A stretch of 50,150 nucleotides of DNA, taken from the NCBI RefSeq assembly GCF_902196125.1, contig NZ_CABIKG010000013.1:1-50150 (forward strand). Reading direction: 5' to 3'. This DNA is from Helicobacter suis (GTDB taxonomy: Bacteria; Campylobacterota; Campylobacteria; Campylobacterales; Helicobacteraceae). Shown piece after piece: positions 1 through 5,872 of this stretch (the stretch's first letter is position 1; each line of letters begins with the position of its first letter). A model generated the notes under the pieces. The model was not told the DNA's origin. It saw only the letters and a program-made list of their open reading frames with translations, and did not search any database. Made by a program: the position numbers and the translations under genes.

Positions 1-141
1 ATAGGCAACTAAAGTATCAATTTTACTTATTCCACTAATGCTAAAAGCTCTTAAATATTCCTCAAATTTAAAATTAGCCCCATTGGGGATTAGCTGGGGC
101 TTTTTGGCTTGTAAACTGGCGATAGCTTCTAAGAATGGCAT
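1..141 (-). CDS. Partial hypothetical protein, probably phage-related (runs off left edge)
   Basis: An open frame starts at ATG 141 and stays open to base 1, giving the first 47 residues, starting MPFLEAIASLQAKKP. An AAAGG stretch about six bases before the ATG could serve as ribosome site. I recognise no domain. It is transcribed away from the phage morphogenesis gene that starts at 192, with only 50 bp between the two starts, so a shared divergent control region is possible. The phage assignment rests only on its neighbours. Confidence 0.45.
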   Translation of the reverse strand, partial: MPFLEAIASLQAKKPQLIPNGANFKFEEYLRAFSISGISKIDTLVAY

Positions 142-191
142 GGTTAACCTTTGGTATGATTTTAACCTATTTTAAAAAAGGAGGCTTAAGC

Positions 192-605
192 ATGTTTGAT
201 ACATCTACTATCACAAGAGAGATCGCTAACATCATTGAGGACGAAGTTAGGCAGGCTTTTGAACAACAAAGAGACCCGGTAACTAATCAGGCATGGAAAC
301 CGCTAAAGGCTAAAACCTTAAAGTACAAACCTAGAAATAAGCCTATTTTAGAGCGTAGCGGGCTAATGCGTAGCGCGGTGCGTGTAGATATTGAGGGCAA
401 TAGCATAACCGCGCGGGTTAATGTGCCTTATGCCCCCTTCCACCAACACGGCACTAGTAAAATGCCACAAAGACGCTTTATGCCTTTTAAGGATAATGGA
501 GAGCCTAGCGATTCATTATTGCAAAAAATAGATGACTATTTAGCCCCAGAGAATAGAGGCGGGCAAGAAGTGATCAATCAAGTTATTAGAATGCTTTTTA
601 ATTAA
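192..605 (+). CDS. Phage virion morphogenesis protein, Mu gpG-like
   Basis: A 137-residue protein resembling the phage virion morphogenesis (tail completion, Mu G-type) family. The family signature is the segment around residues 80-100, YAPFHQHGTSKMPQRRFMPF, where a Y-A-x-x-H-x-x-G motif is followed by an R-x-F motif. In Mu-like phages this protein acts in head-tail assembly. I chose ATG 192 and not the upstream in-frame ATG at 135 because a strong AAGGAGG site sits eight bases before 192. The gene appears complete but isolated: the terminase, portal and capsid genes expected beside it are not in the window, and the neighbouring phage gene (DUF1804) is on the other strand. That suggests a rearranged prophage or its edge. 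Confidence 0.72.
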   Translation: MFDTSTITREIANIIEDEVRQAFEQQRDPVTNQAWKPLKAKTLKYKPRNKPILERSGLMRSAVRVDIEGNSITARVNVPYAPFHQHGTSKMPQRRFMPFKDNGEPSDSLLQKIDDYLAPENRGGQEVINQVIRMLFN

Positions 606-609
606 TGGC

Positions 610-653
610 GTTTAGCACCCGTTTAGCACCCATTTAGCACCCATTTAGCGCGC
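610..653 (+). repeat. Four tandem 11-bp repeats (GTTTAGCACCC)
   Basis: Directly after the morphogenesis gene there are four head-to-tail 11-bp units: GTTTAGCACCC at 610 and 621, ATTTAGCACCC at 632 and a degenerate ATTTAGCGCGC at 643. They lie between two converging phage-type genes. Their function is unknown. They could be protein-binding repeats or simple slippage. Confidence 0.8.
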
Positions 654-688
654 AATTGTTAGGGGTGGGTAGTATGTTAGTATTCTTT

Positions 689-1222
689 TTATGTCTCGTG
701 GCTTGTAGGGCGTTTAAAAACACTTTTTACAATTAAATCAGCTGACTCACTTAAAAAGCTTACAACGGCTTTATTTTGTTGCTTTAATGCTAAATCAGCA
801 ATCACCTTAATAACGCGCATTGTATTTGCGTACAATTGCTCTTTATTTCTTAGATCATCTGTGTTTTTAGGTTGTTTTAAAAGATAGTAAAGCTTAGTGT
901 ATTTGGCTAAATCCTCTAAAGATAGATCAGGAGTTCTAATTAACTGCGCTTCAAAGCCTTCAATTAATTTAGCCACAAAATAGGCCTCACTCATGGCACT
1001 TTCTTGAGTGTTGCGTTTGTTATACATCAATAACGCGTCCCAATCATCGCCACTCTCTAGCGCTTTGTCTCTAGTTTCAATGATCGTTTTAGGTTTAATA
1101 CCTAAAGTAGTGCAAATATAATTTAAGTCTTTGCCTTGCAAATACAGCGATCGTATATTTTCATGCAAAATTAGAAAATCTCTAAAGCCTAAAGGGTTAT
1201 TGCGGCGTTTTCTATTTTTCAT
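689..1222 (-). CDS. DUF1804 family protein (Mu-like phage gp27, putative small terminase)
   Basis: A 177-residue protein with an N-terminal helix-turn-helix-like region (about residues 20-55: LYLQGKDLNYICTTLGIKPK) followed by the motif GDDWDAL near residue 60, which is the hallmark of the DUF1804 family of Mu-like phages. The family sits before the large terminase in Mu-like phages and is thought to act in DNA packaging as a small-terminase-like protein. Here the gene that follows in its direction is not a terminase but the morphogenesis gene on the opposite strand, so the prophage is rearranged or partly deleted. The start codon ATG 1222 overlaps the end of the upstream small frame by 11 bases. 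Confidence 0.7.
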   Translation of the reverse strand: MKNRKRRNNPLGFRDFLILHENIRSLYLQGKDLNYICTTLGIKPKTIIETRDKALESGDDWDALLMYNKRNTQESAMSEAYFVAKLIEGFEAQLIRTPDLSLEDLAKYTKLYYLLKQPKNTDDLRNKEQLYANTMRVIKVIADLALKQQNKAVVSFLSESADLIVKSVFKRPTSHET

Positions 1223-1451
1223 TGATCACGCTTTCAAACACACTACCTAAACTTTTAAGTAGTTCTAAAAGAAAAAGGCTATTAAAGTGATAATGCAAAC
1301 AGGAATAAACACATGGAATGATCCTATGCGCTTTTATGACATTTGCTACAACCATTGTATTGTTTTGCATAAAAAGTTGACTATCTGGTGTATATGTTTT
1401 AAAACTTGCATGCGATCTTATCCTGCTTTGTGAGGTAGTGTGCAAAAACAC
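1212..1451 (-). CDS. Small hypothetical protein upstream of DUF1804
   Basis: A 79-residue frame beginning at GTG 1451 with an AAGGA site about nine bases upstream, ending 11 bases inside the DUF1804 gene. It has a hydrophobic patch near residues 48-70 and no domain I recognise. Tight overlap with the next gene is typical of phage operons and is the main reason to list it. It may also be a remnant or a chance frame. Confidence 0.35.
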   Translation of the reverse strand: MFLHTTSQSRIRSHASFKTYTPDSQLFMQNNTMVVANVIKAHRIIPCVYSCLHYHFNSLFLLELLKSLGSVFESVINEK

Positions 1452-1670
1452 GGGAGAAATTCCTTAAAGATGTTAGGGCAATCTTTTAAGAAAGCAAGGA
1501 TATTTACTTACTTTGTGTAACTATTTTATTTCTCATATTTTTAGCTTTTGCTGACTTGGCTTATCCCAGAGGCAGTTGGAGAGTTGGATAAACAGGGTAA
1601 CATAGAAATCTATTTTTTAATTTTCTGTACCTAAACTGTCTTATACCTTTAGATATTTTACATAAGTAAA

Positions 1671-2573
1671 TTAGTCTTTAGGACTATTTTTTTCAAAAGC
1701 TGTAGCGATCCGTTGTTCTTTTTCCCCTATTTCTGTGGTGTAATAAGATTGCTGCATCACATAGTAGAGGGCATCTAAACCAGATACTTTGCGAATAACG
1801 AGTTTTCCATCTTCAATCATTTGGGGCTTATATTTTTTAGCATATTTTAAATATGCACCCCGTTTACTTTGATCGGCATCATCTTTGAATAACTCTAAAT
1901 ACCCCTTTTGAAGCAAAAAATCTATTCTCATTAGTTTTATTTTTGCCATAGTAGATTTAATGTCATCTAAATTCAAGTCTAAACGTAAATATTGGTAGCT
2001 AAGGTTCTCTTTGATGCTTTTAAGTTTTTGTTTAGCCTCTTGAACTTTACGTTCAAAGAAATCAGGGAATACACGCTCTAAATCCTCAATTTTTTTGAAA
2101 TAAAACCTATTCGTCTCTTGACTCCAATAAACATCAGTATGATCTTGGATTAAAATGATCGGTCTATTTCCAATATACACTTTATCGTTAAAAGATATAA
2201 ATTTTCTCTTAATGATAGAGCCCTGTCTGATCGCTTGGAAATATATTTTGATTTTGTTCCTCTCTCCTACACAAACAAACAGCACTTTAGGTGTATTCTC
2301 TTTGCTCTCTTTGTTTTTTATTAAAATATCCTCACTAGCAGTGTTGATGCTAGTTGTATCACCATGTATCACAAGGTTATAAGCTTTGAGAGTCTCAGGA
2401 GGGGCTTGGATACAAAACACCTCTCCTTTTTCCAGACTTTTCTCGTCCGTATTGGGCGTATAATTTATTTCTTTGCAATTATCATACACCTTAAAGTCCC
2501 ATACTCCCTCTGGAAGTTCGCTAACCTTATAGATTTTTCCCTGCATCTGACAATAGAGCATTAAGTGTGGCAT
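1671..2573 (-). CDS. kwaB: KwaB-like Kiwa anti-phage protein (DUF4868-like)
   Basis: A 300-residue soluble protein with no membrane segment. The central part (about residues 100-170) has the layout I associate with DUF4868/KwaB: a strand-rich stretch with KIYFQAIRQGSIIKRKFISF, then a segment VYWSQETNRFYFKKIEDLE leading into a helical region with a charged coiled-coil-like stretch at about 175-215. In characterised Kiwa systems KwaB is the effector, a DNA-binding partner recruited by membrane-bound KwaA. It starts at ATG 2573, six bases after the kwaA stop, with AAAGGA as ribosome site overlapping the kwaA end. Length is close to known KwaB. The assignment is by remembered sequence pattern plus the partner gene, not by a search. 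Confidence 0.66.
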   Translation of the reverse strand: MPHLMLYCQMQGKIYKVSELPEGVWDFKVYDNCKEINYTPNTDEKSLEKGEVFCIQAPPETLKAYNLVIHGDTTSINTASEDILIKNKESKENTPKVLFVCVGERNKIKIYFQAIRQGSIIKRKFISFNDKVYIGNRPIILIQDHTDVYWSQETNRFYFKKIEDLERVFPDFFERKVQEAKQKLKSIKENLSYQYLRLDLNLDDIKSTMAKIKLMRIDFLLQKGYLELFKDDADQSKRGAYLKYAKKYKPQMIEDGKLVIRKVSGLDALYYVMQQSYYTTEIGEKEQRIATAFEKNSPKD

Positions 2574-2579
2574 TGGGTA

Positions 2580-3140
2580 TTATTCCTTTTTCTTATCTAA
2601 AAAAACAAAATCATTGAGTCTAATTAACTCTTTGAAATGCGTTTCTATTTTAAGCATTCCTCTTTTTGAAATTAAAAATACCTTAAACTTTGCATATGTA
2701 TGTGGATCACTTCCTCCTTCTATTTTGCTAGGATCAATGGAAACCTCATAAAAATGGTAGCGAAAAAACAAAAGGTAGGGGTTAAAGTAGGAAAATTTAC
2801 CCTTGAGAATTAAAAAATAAATAAGTAAAAACACCACCATAAACACTTTCCAATCCTCAATACTGACTGCAATCACAAAATAGGCAATATAAACAGGAAT
2901 GTATTTTGGTTCAGCTATTTCTACCATTTCCACAGCGGACATTTTATCAGAGGGTTTTATATACCTTTCAATGAGATATATATAGACGTAAGACAACATG
3001 GCACAGACTATAGATCCCAGCACGACATAGGCAAGATTTAAGAAAGTGAACGCAACGACATGCAGAGTAAAAATCACCAATGCAGGAGTGAGTGCTATAA
3101 ACACATAGACAAAATAAAATAAGCATAAAACTACCTCCAC
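2580..3140 (-). CDS. kwaA: KwaA-like Kiwa membrane sensor
   Basis: A 186-residue protein with four predicted membrane helices (about residues 3-25, 28-55, 84-98 and 101-118) and a soluble C-terminal tail. Features I associate with KwaA are the acidic linker before helix 3 (EMVEIAEPKYIPVY), the segment FNPYLLFFRYHFYEV after helix 4, and an ending with VFLISKRGMLK and LNDFVF. KwaA is the membrane sensor of phage infection that recruits KwaB. I chose GTG 3140 because AGGAGA lies seven bases upstream; a TTG at 3164 is possible but has no ribosome site. The gene starts only about 55 bp after the end of the IS element, so it has little room for its own promoter. Confidence 0.7.
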   Translation of the reverse strand: MEVVLCLFYFVYVFIALTPALVIFTLHVVAFTFLNLAYVVLGSIVCAMLSYVYIYLIERYIKPSDKMSAVEMVEIAEPKYIPVYIAYFVIAVSIEDWKVFMVVFLLIYFLILKGKFSYFNPYLLFFRYHFYEVSIDPSKIEGGSDPHTYAKFKVFLISKRGMLKIETHFKELIRLNDFVFLDKKKE

Positions 3141-3195
3141 GTTGCACTCTCCTAATTCATACAAAAAATTAGCTCATATAACCCTAGTGTATAGA

Positions 3196-3595
3196 TGTGA
3201 AACACCCCTCCCTGAAGGGAGCGGCTTTCTAACTGAAGCGTCCCAGCGGACACTAACACGAAAGGCTTTGTATTTAACGCCCACAAGGTCATTTCCTGAC
3301 GGCGAATACGGCGATCTTAGCACAACTAAAATTAACAAGTGCTTACATCTTACGCCCTAAAGGACAGAGTTTTACGCGCAATCTGGATAAATATTTTGCT
3401 TATCCATAGATCATGATGGAGTTATGTATGCCGGATTTGCATGCCATTTTAGACGATACAAGGATTATTATACCACTCCTGCAACCCCATTGTTCACAGA
3501 TTTAAGGAATAAGATTTTTATTGTATTCTTAGTTTCTACCATGCTAGTTACTAACTGATTTGTTTTTAAAACAGCTAATAGAGCCGTCATGTCCG
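3196..3595 (-). ncRNA. Right end of IS605/IS607-type element with putative omega-RNA
   Basis: The 400 bp downstream of the tnpB remnant has no gene and ends with a perfect hairpin CTCCCTTCAGGGAG (3221-3208, minus strand) followed by GGGGTGTTTCAC. A terminal hairpin downstream of tnpB is the usual right end of these elements. In the TnpB family the RNA that guides the nuclease is made from exactly this region, and its guide would be the flanking DNA just past the right end, here the leader of kwaA. The boundaries are approximate and expression is not known. Confidence 0.42.
3208..3221 (-). repeat. IS terminal hairpin
   Basis: A self-complementary 14-mer (CTCCCTTCAGGGAG on the minus strand) at the presumed right end of the tnpB element. 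It would fold into a 5-bp stem with a four-base loop. In IS200/IS605 elements such subterminal hairpins are recognised by the Y1 transposase TnpA; no tnpA is present in this window. Confidence 0.6.
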
Positions 3596-4093
3596 CTAGG
3601 CTAATTCGGTAAGAGCTTTACCTACTAAATGTTTCACTAGATTTAAACTAGCATTATAATCTCTATCAAGAACTAAGCCACAATGAGAGCAAGAATACAC
3701 ACGATCACTCAAGCTTAGATCTGTTTTTAAATGCCCACAACCAGAACACGCCTTAGAGCTTGGATAAAAAGAATCAGCTCTTTTAATCTCTTTGCTAAAA
3801 TACTTAGCCTTATACTCTAGCAAGGTGTTAAACGTAGAAATACTCACATCTGCTAAAGACTTAGCTAATTTATGGTTTTTAAGCATGTTATCCACTCTTA
3901 AGCTCTCAAGACAAAAAAGATCAAAATGAGACACTAAGACACTGGTCAATTTGTGTAGAAAATCTAAACGGATATTAGAGATGCGCTGGCGAAAGTTTGT
4001 AGGGGTATCTGTAGCCGTGTAGTTTAACATGTGCAAAGTGGTATCAAAAACGCTAAAAAAGATAATTAAACTCTTTCGTATAAATTGAGTCAA
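3468..4093 (-). pseudogene. tnpB: Truncated, frameshifted tnpB (IS605/IS607 family RNA-guided nuclease remnant)
   Basis: The intact frame (4093-3596, 165 aa) carries only the C-terminal half of TnpB. Visible are the RuvC-II region (CLESLRVDNMLKNHKLAKSL), the zinc ribbon with paired cysteines (CSGCGHLKTD and CSHCGLVLDRDYNASLNL) and the last RuvC aspartate in DRDYNAS. The first half, including the first RuvC aspartate, is missing; homology seems to begin near NFRQRISNIRLDFLHKL (residue about 33), and the residues before it look unrelated. After the stop at 3596 the family-typical tail (DMTALLAVLKTNQLVTSMVE) continues in another frame to a stop at 3468, so there is also a late frameshift. Full-length TnpB is about 400 aa. 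It cannot be an active nuclease. Confidence 0.85.
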
Positions 4094-4217
4094 TAGTTTT
4101 TATTCTTATTCTTTGCTAACTTTATTATTTTTAATACGGGCTGATTTAGTGCACCCGCTGGGCTAAAATAAGGGTTTAAAAGTTTATTTTTTGAGGCTTT
4201 ATCCTGTTTTATCTCTA

Positions 4218-4235
4218 TGTTTACTAAAGTAAACA
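4218..4235. promoter_or_regulatory. Operator-like palindrome before the Asn/Ser-rich gene
   Basis: TGTTTACT-AA-AGTAAACA is a perfect inverted repeat of 8+8 bases around two central bases. It lies about 10 bases before a plausible -10 hexamer (TAAACT, 4246-4251), where a repressor or activator would contact the -35 zone. I cannot match it to a named Helicobacter regulator; it does not fit the NikR pattern that I remember. Confidence 0.55.
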
Positions 4236-4245
4236 GAACTTACGC

Positions 4246-4251
4246 TAAACT
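4246..4251 (+). promoter_or_regulatory. Putative -10 element for the Asn/Ser-rich gene
   Basis: TAAACT fits the relaxed TAnnnT -10 of Helicobacter sigma-80 promoters. A start about seven bases downstream would place the 5' end of the RNA right at the base of the leader hairpin (4260). There is no clear -35, as is usual in this genus. Confidence 0.4.
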
Positions 4252-4259
4252 AGCCCCAC

Positions 4260-4293
4260 GAAAACTTCCTAGGGCTTGGCTCTAGGGGTTTTC
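4260..4293 (+). promoter_or_regulatory. Leader hairpin (or IS left-end hairpin)
   Basis: Bases 4260-4275 pair with 4279-4293 through a three-base TTG loop. The stem has fifteen pairs, two of them G-T, with one bulged T near 4266. The hairpin ends 24 bases before the ATG of the microprotein gene, so it would form the 5' end of that transcript. A bulged imperfect hairpin is also what IS200/IS605 transposases recognise, so it could instead be the left end of the element whose tnpB lies at 3468-4093. Confidence 0.6.
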
Positions 4294-4317
4294 AAATCTT
4301 GATGAAAGGAGATTGTT

Positions 4318-4437
4318 ATGAGCAGCAACAGCAACAACAGCAACAATAACAGGAACAACAGCAACAATAGCAATAACAGCAACCGCAATAACAGCAACAA
4401 CAATAACAATAGCAATAACAGCAACAACCAAGACTAG
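4318..4437 (+). CDS. 39-residue Asn/Ser-rich microprotein
   Basis: ATG 4318 opens 39 codons ending in TAG. The product is 24 Asn, 10 Ser, 2 Arg, 1 Gln, 1 Asp and the initiator Met, built from SNN-type repeats written almost only with AGC, AAC and AAT. It has no hydrophobic residue after Met1, so it can be neither a signal peptide nor a membrane toxin and is expected to be disordered or prion-like. Support for real translation: a strong AAAGGAG six bases before the ATG, an upstream promoter-like region with a palindrome, and a strong terminator ten bases after the stop. The repeat DNA could expand or contract in units of codons without losing the frame. Function is unknown, and the unit might instead act as an RNA. 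Confidence 0.62.
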   Translation: MSSNSNNSNNNRNNSNNSNNSNRNNSNNNNNSNNSNNQD

Positions 4438-4447
4438 TTATGCTATT

Positions 4448-4470
4448 CCCCCCTTGCTGGGGGGGCTTTA
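4448..4470 (+). terminator. Strong intrinsic terminator after the Asn/Ser-rich gene
   Basis: CCCCCC-TTGCT-GGGGGGG followed by CTTTAAT forms a very stable G/C stem just after the microprotein stop. The T-rich side is on the plus strand, so it ends that transcript. It also lies 6 bp past the 3' end of algC on the other strand, where the T-tract is poor. Confidence 0.72.
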
Positions 4471-4475
4471 ATCCC

Positions 4476-5864
4476 TTATTCTTTTTGTTTTTCTAGTAGG
4501 TTTAATACAGCCCTCTTATAGTTTTGCGCGCATTCTTTATCTTTGCCCTCAAAACGCGTTACTAGCGTAGGTGTGGTGTTACTTGCCCGCACAAGAGCAA
4601 AGCCATGTTCAAAGACCACCCGTACCCCATCAATTTCTATAATCTGTACAATAGGCGGAAAGTCCGGATCTAGTTTTGTTTTTAGCGCACTTTTGAGTTT
4701 TTCAATAATATTAAATTTTTCCTCTTCTTTGATACTAATTTTTTCCTCAGGGGTTTTATAAGAATAAGGTAGGGCGTTAATGATCTCTTCTAACTCCGTA
4801 GGCGTGGTGCGCACAAACAACTCTAAAAGGCGCAAACAAGCATAAAGCGCATCATCATAGCCAAAATAACGATCGTTAAAGAATAAATGCCCGCTCATTT
4901 CAGCGGCAAAATGGGCGTTTGTCTCTTTTAACTTAACTTTTAAATTGCTATGCCCGGTTTTATACATAATGGCCTGCCCTAGCGCATTGATCGTATCATA
5001 CATCACCTGCGAACATTTCACCTCGCCAATGACAATGGGTTTAATCCCCTTTTTTACTAGGTCTTTAGCAAATAAAATAGCTAATTCATCGCCGGTATAA
5101 ATGTGATTAGGGGTGAGTAAAGCGATGCGATCGCCATCTCCATCAAAGCCAAACCCTATAGAGATATTTTGTGTTTGCATATGCTGTTTTAAATCCTCTA
5201 AATTTTTAGCCTCGCTTGGATCGGGGTGGTGGTTAGGAAAAGTCCCATCGGGCTTAGCATACAAACTATCAAAGCAAATATTAAGGGCTTGTAATACAGG
5301 TATAAGCCCTAAAGCCCCTACACCATTACCAAAATCTAGCGCAATTTTATAGGGAAAGTTTTTTAAAGAGGTAAAGGCACTAATTAAATAGGCATGATAT
5401 GCTTCTTTAGCCGGCAGTATGCGCGTTTTGCTTGAATGTGGTTTAAATGCTAGCGGTTTATACATGTGCTCTTTGAGTTCTTGAATAGCTTGCCCATAAA
5501 AGGGTTTTTGGTTGATCGTAATTTTAAAGCCATTGTAATTAGGTGGGTTATGCGAGCCGGTGATCATGATAGAATTTTTAAGGCATGTATCTTGAATAGG
5601 ATAAAAGGTAGCAAAGTAAGCAATAGGGGTGGGGATAAGCCCTAAATCATAAACTTCTATAAAATTTTCTAACCCGCTTTTAAGCCATTTAAAAAGAGTA
5701 GGCGAGTGGGTGCGCGCATCATAGCCTACAGCTACAGAGTCGCCATCTTTAGCCATTAAAGCGCCTAAATGTAAACCTAATTGGTATACCACTTCCTGCG
5801 TGAGGTTGTAATCAAAAATGCCGCGAATGTCATATTCTCTAAAAATGCTAGAATCAAGTTGCAT
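4476..5864 (-). CDS. algC: Phosphomannomutase/phosphoglucomutase AlgC
   Basis: A 462-residue alpha-D-phosphohexomutase that interconverts hexose-1- and hexose-6-phosphates, giving GDP-mannose and UDP-glucose precursors for lipopolysaccharide. All four family sites are visible: the phosphoserine loop MITGSHNPPNYNGF (about residue 100), the metal loop GFGFDGDGDRIALL (about 240), the sugar-recognition segment EMSGHLFF (about 318) and the phosphate-contact loop RASNTTPTLVTRFEG (about 425). It follows pflA by 8 bp and closes the long minus-strand run that starts at nuoA. H. pylori has the same order (HP1274-HP1275). Confidence 0.93.
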   Translation of the reverse strand: MQLDSSIFREYDIRGIFDYNLTQEVVYQLGLHLGALMAKDGDSVAVGYDARTHSPTLFKWLKSGLENFIEVYDLGLIPTPIAYFATFYPIQDTCLKNSIMITGSHNPPNYNGFKITINQKPFYGQAIQELKEHMYKPLAFKPHSSKTRILPAKEAYHAYLISAFTSLKNFPYKIALDFGNGVGALGLIPVLQALNICFDSLYAKPDGTFPNHHPDPSEAKNLEDLKQHMQTQNISIGFGFDGDGDRIALLTPNHIYTGDELAILFAKDLVKKGIKPIVIGEVKCSQVMYDTINALGQAIMYKTGHSNLKVKLKETNAHFAAEMSGHLFFNDRYFGYDDALYACLRLLELFVRTTPTELEEIINALPYSYKTPEEKISIKEEEKFNIIEKLKSALKTKLDPDFPPIVQIIEIDGVRVVFEHGFALVRASNTTPTLVTRFEGKDKECAQNYKRAVLNLLEKQKE

Positions 5865-5872
5865 AAAAATCC

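Noticed and set aside
610-653. Tandem 11-bp repeats as a CRISPR array
   Set aside because: The units are directly adjacent without spacers and far too short.
3142-3360. 72-codon plus-strand frame over the IS right end
   Set aside because: It runs antisense across the terminal hairpin and kwaA leader, has no ribosome site and no recognisable product.
4218-4235. Palindrome as a NikR site
   Set aside because: The half-sites and spacing do not fit the A/T-rich TATTATT-N11-AATAATA pattern that I remember for HpNikR.
4448-4465. C6/G7 tracts as a phase-variable homopolymer
   Set aside because: They form the two arms of a terminator outside any reading frame.
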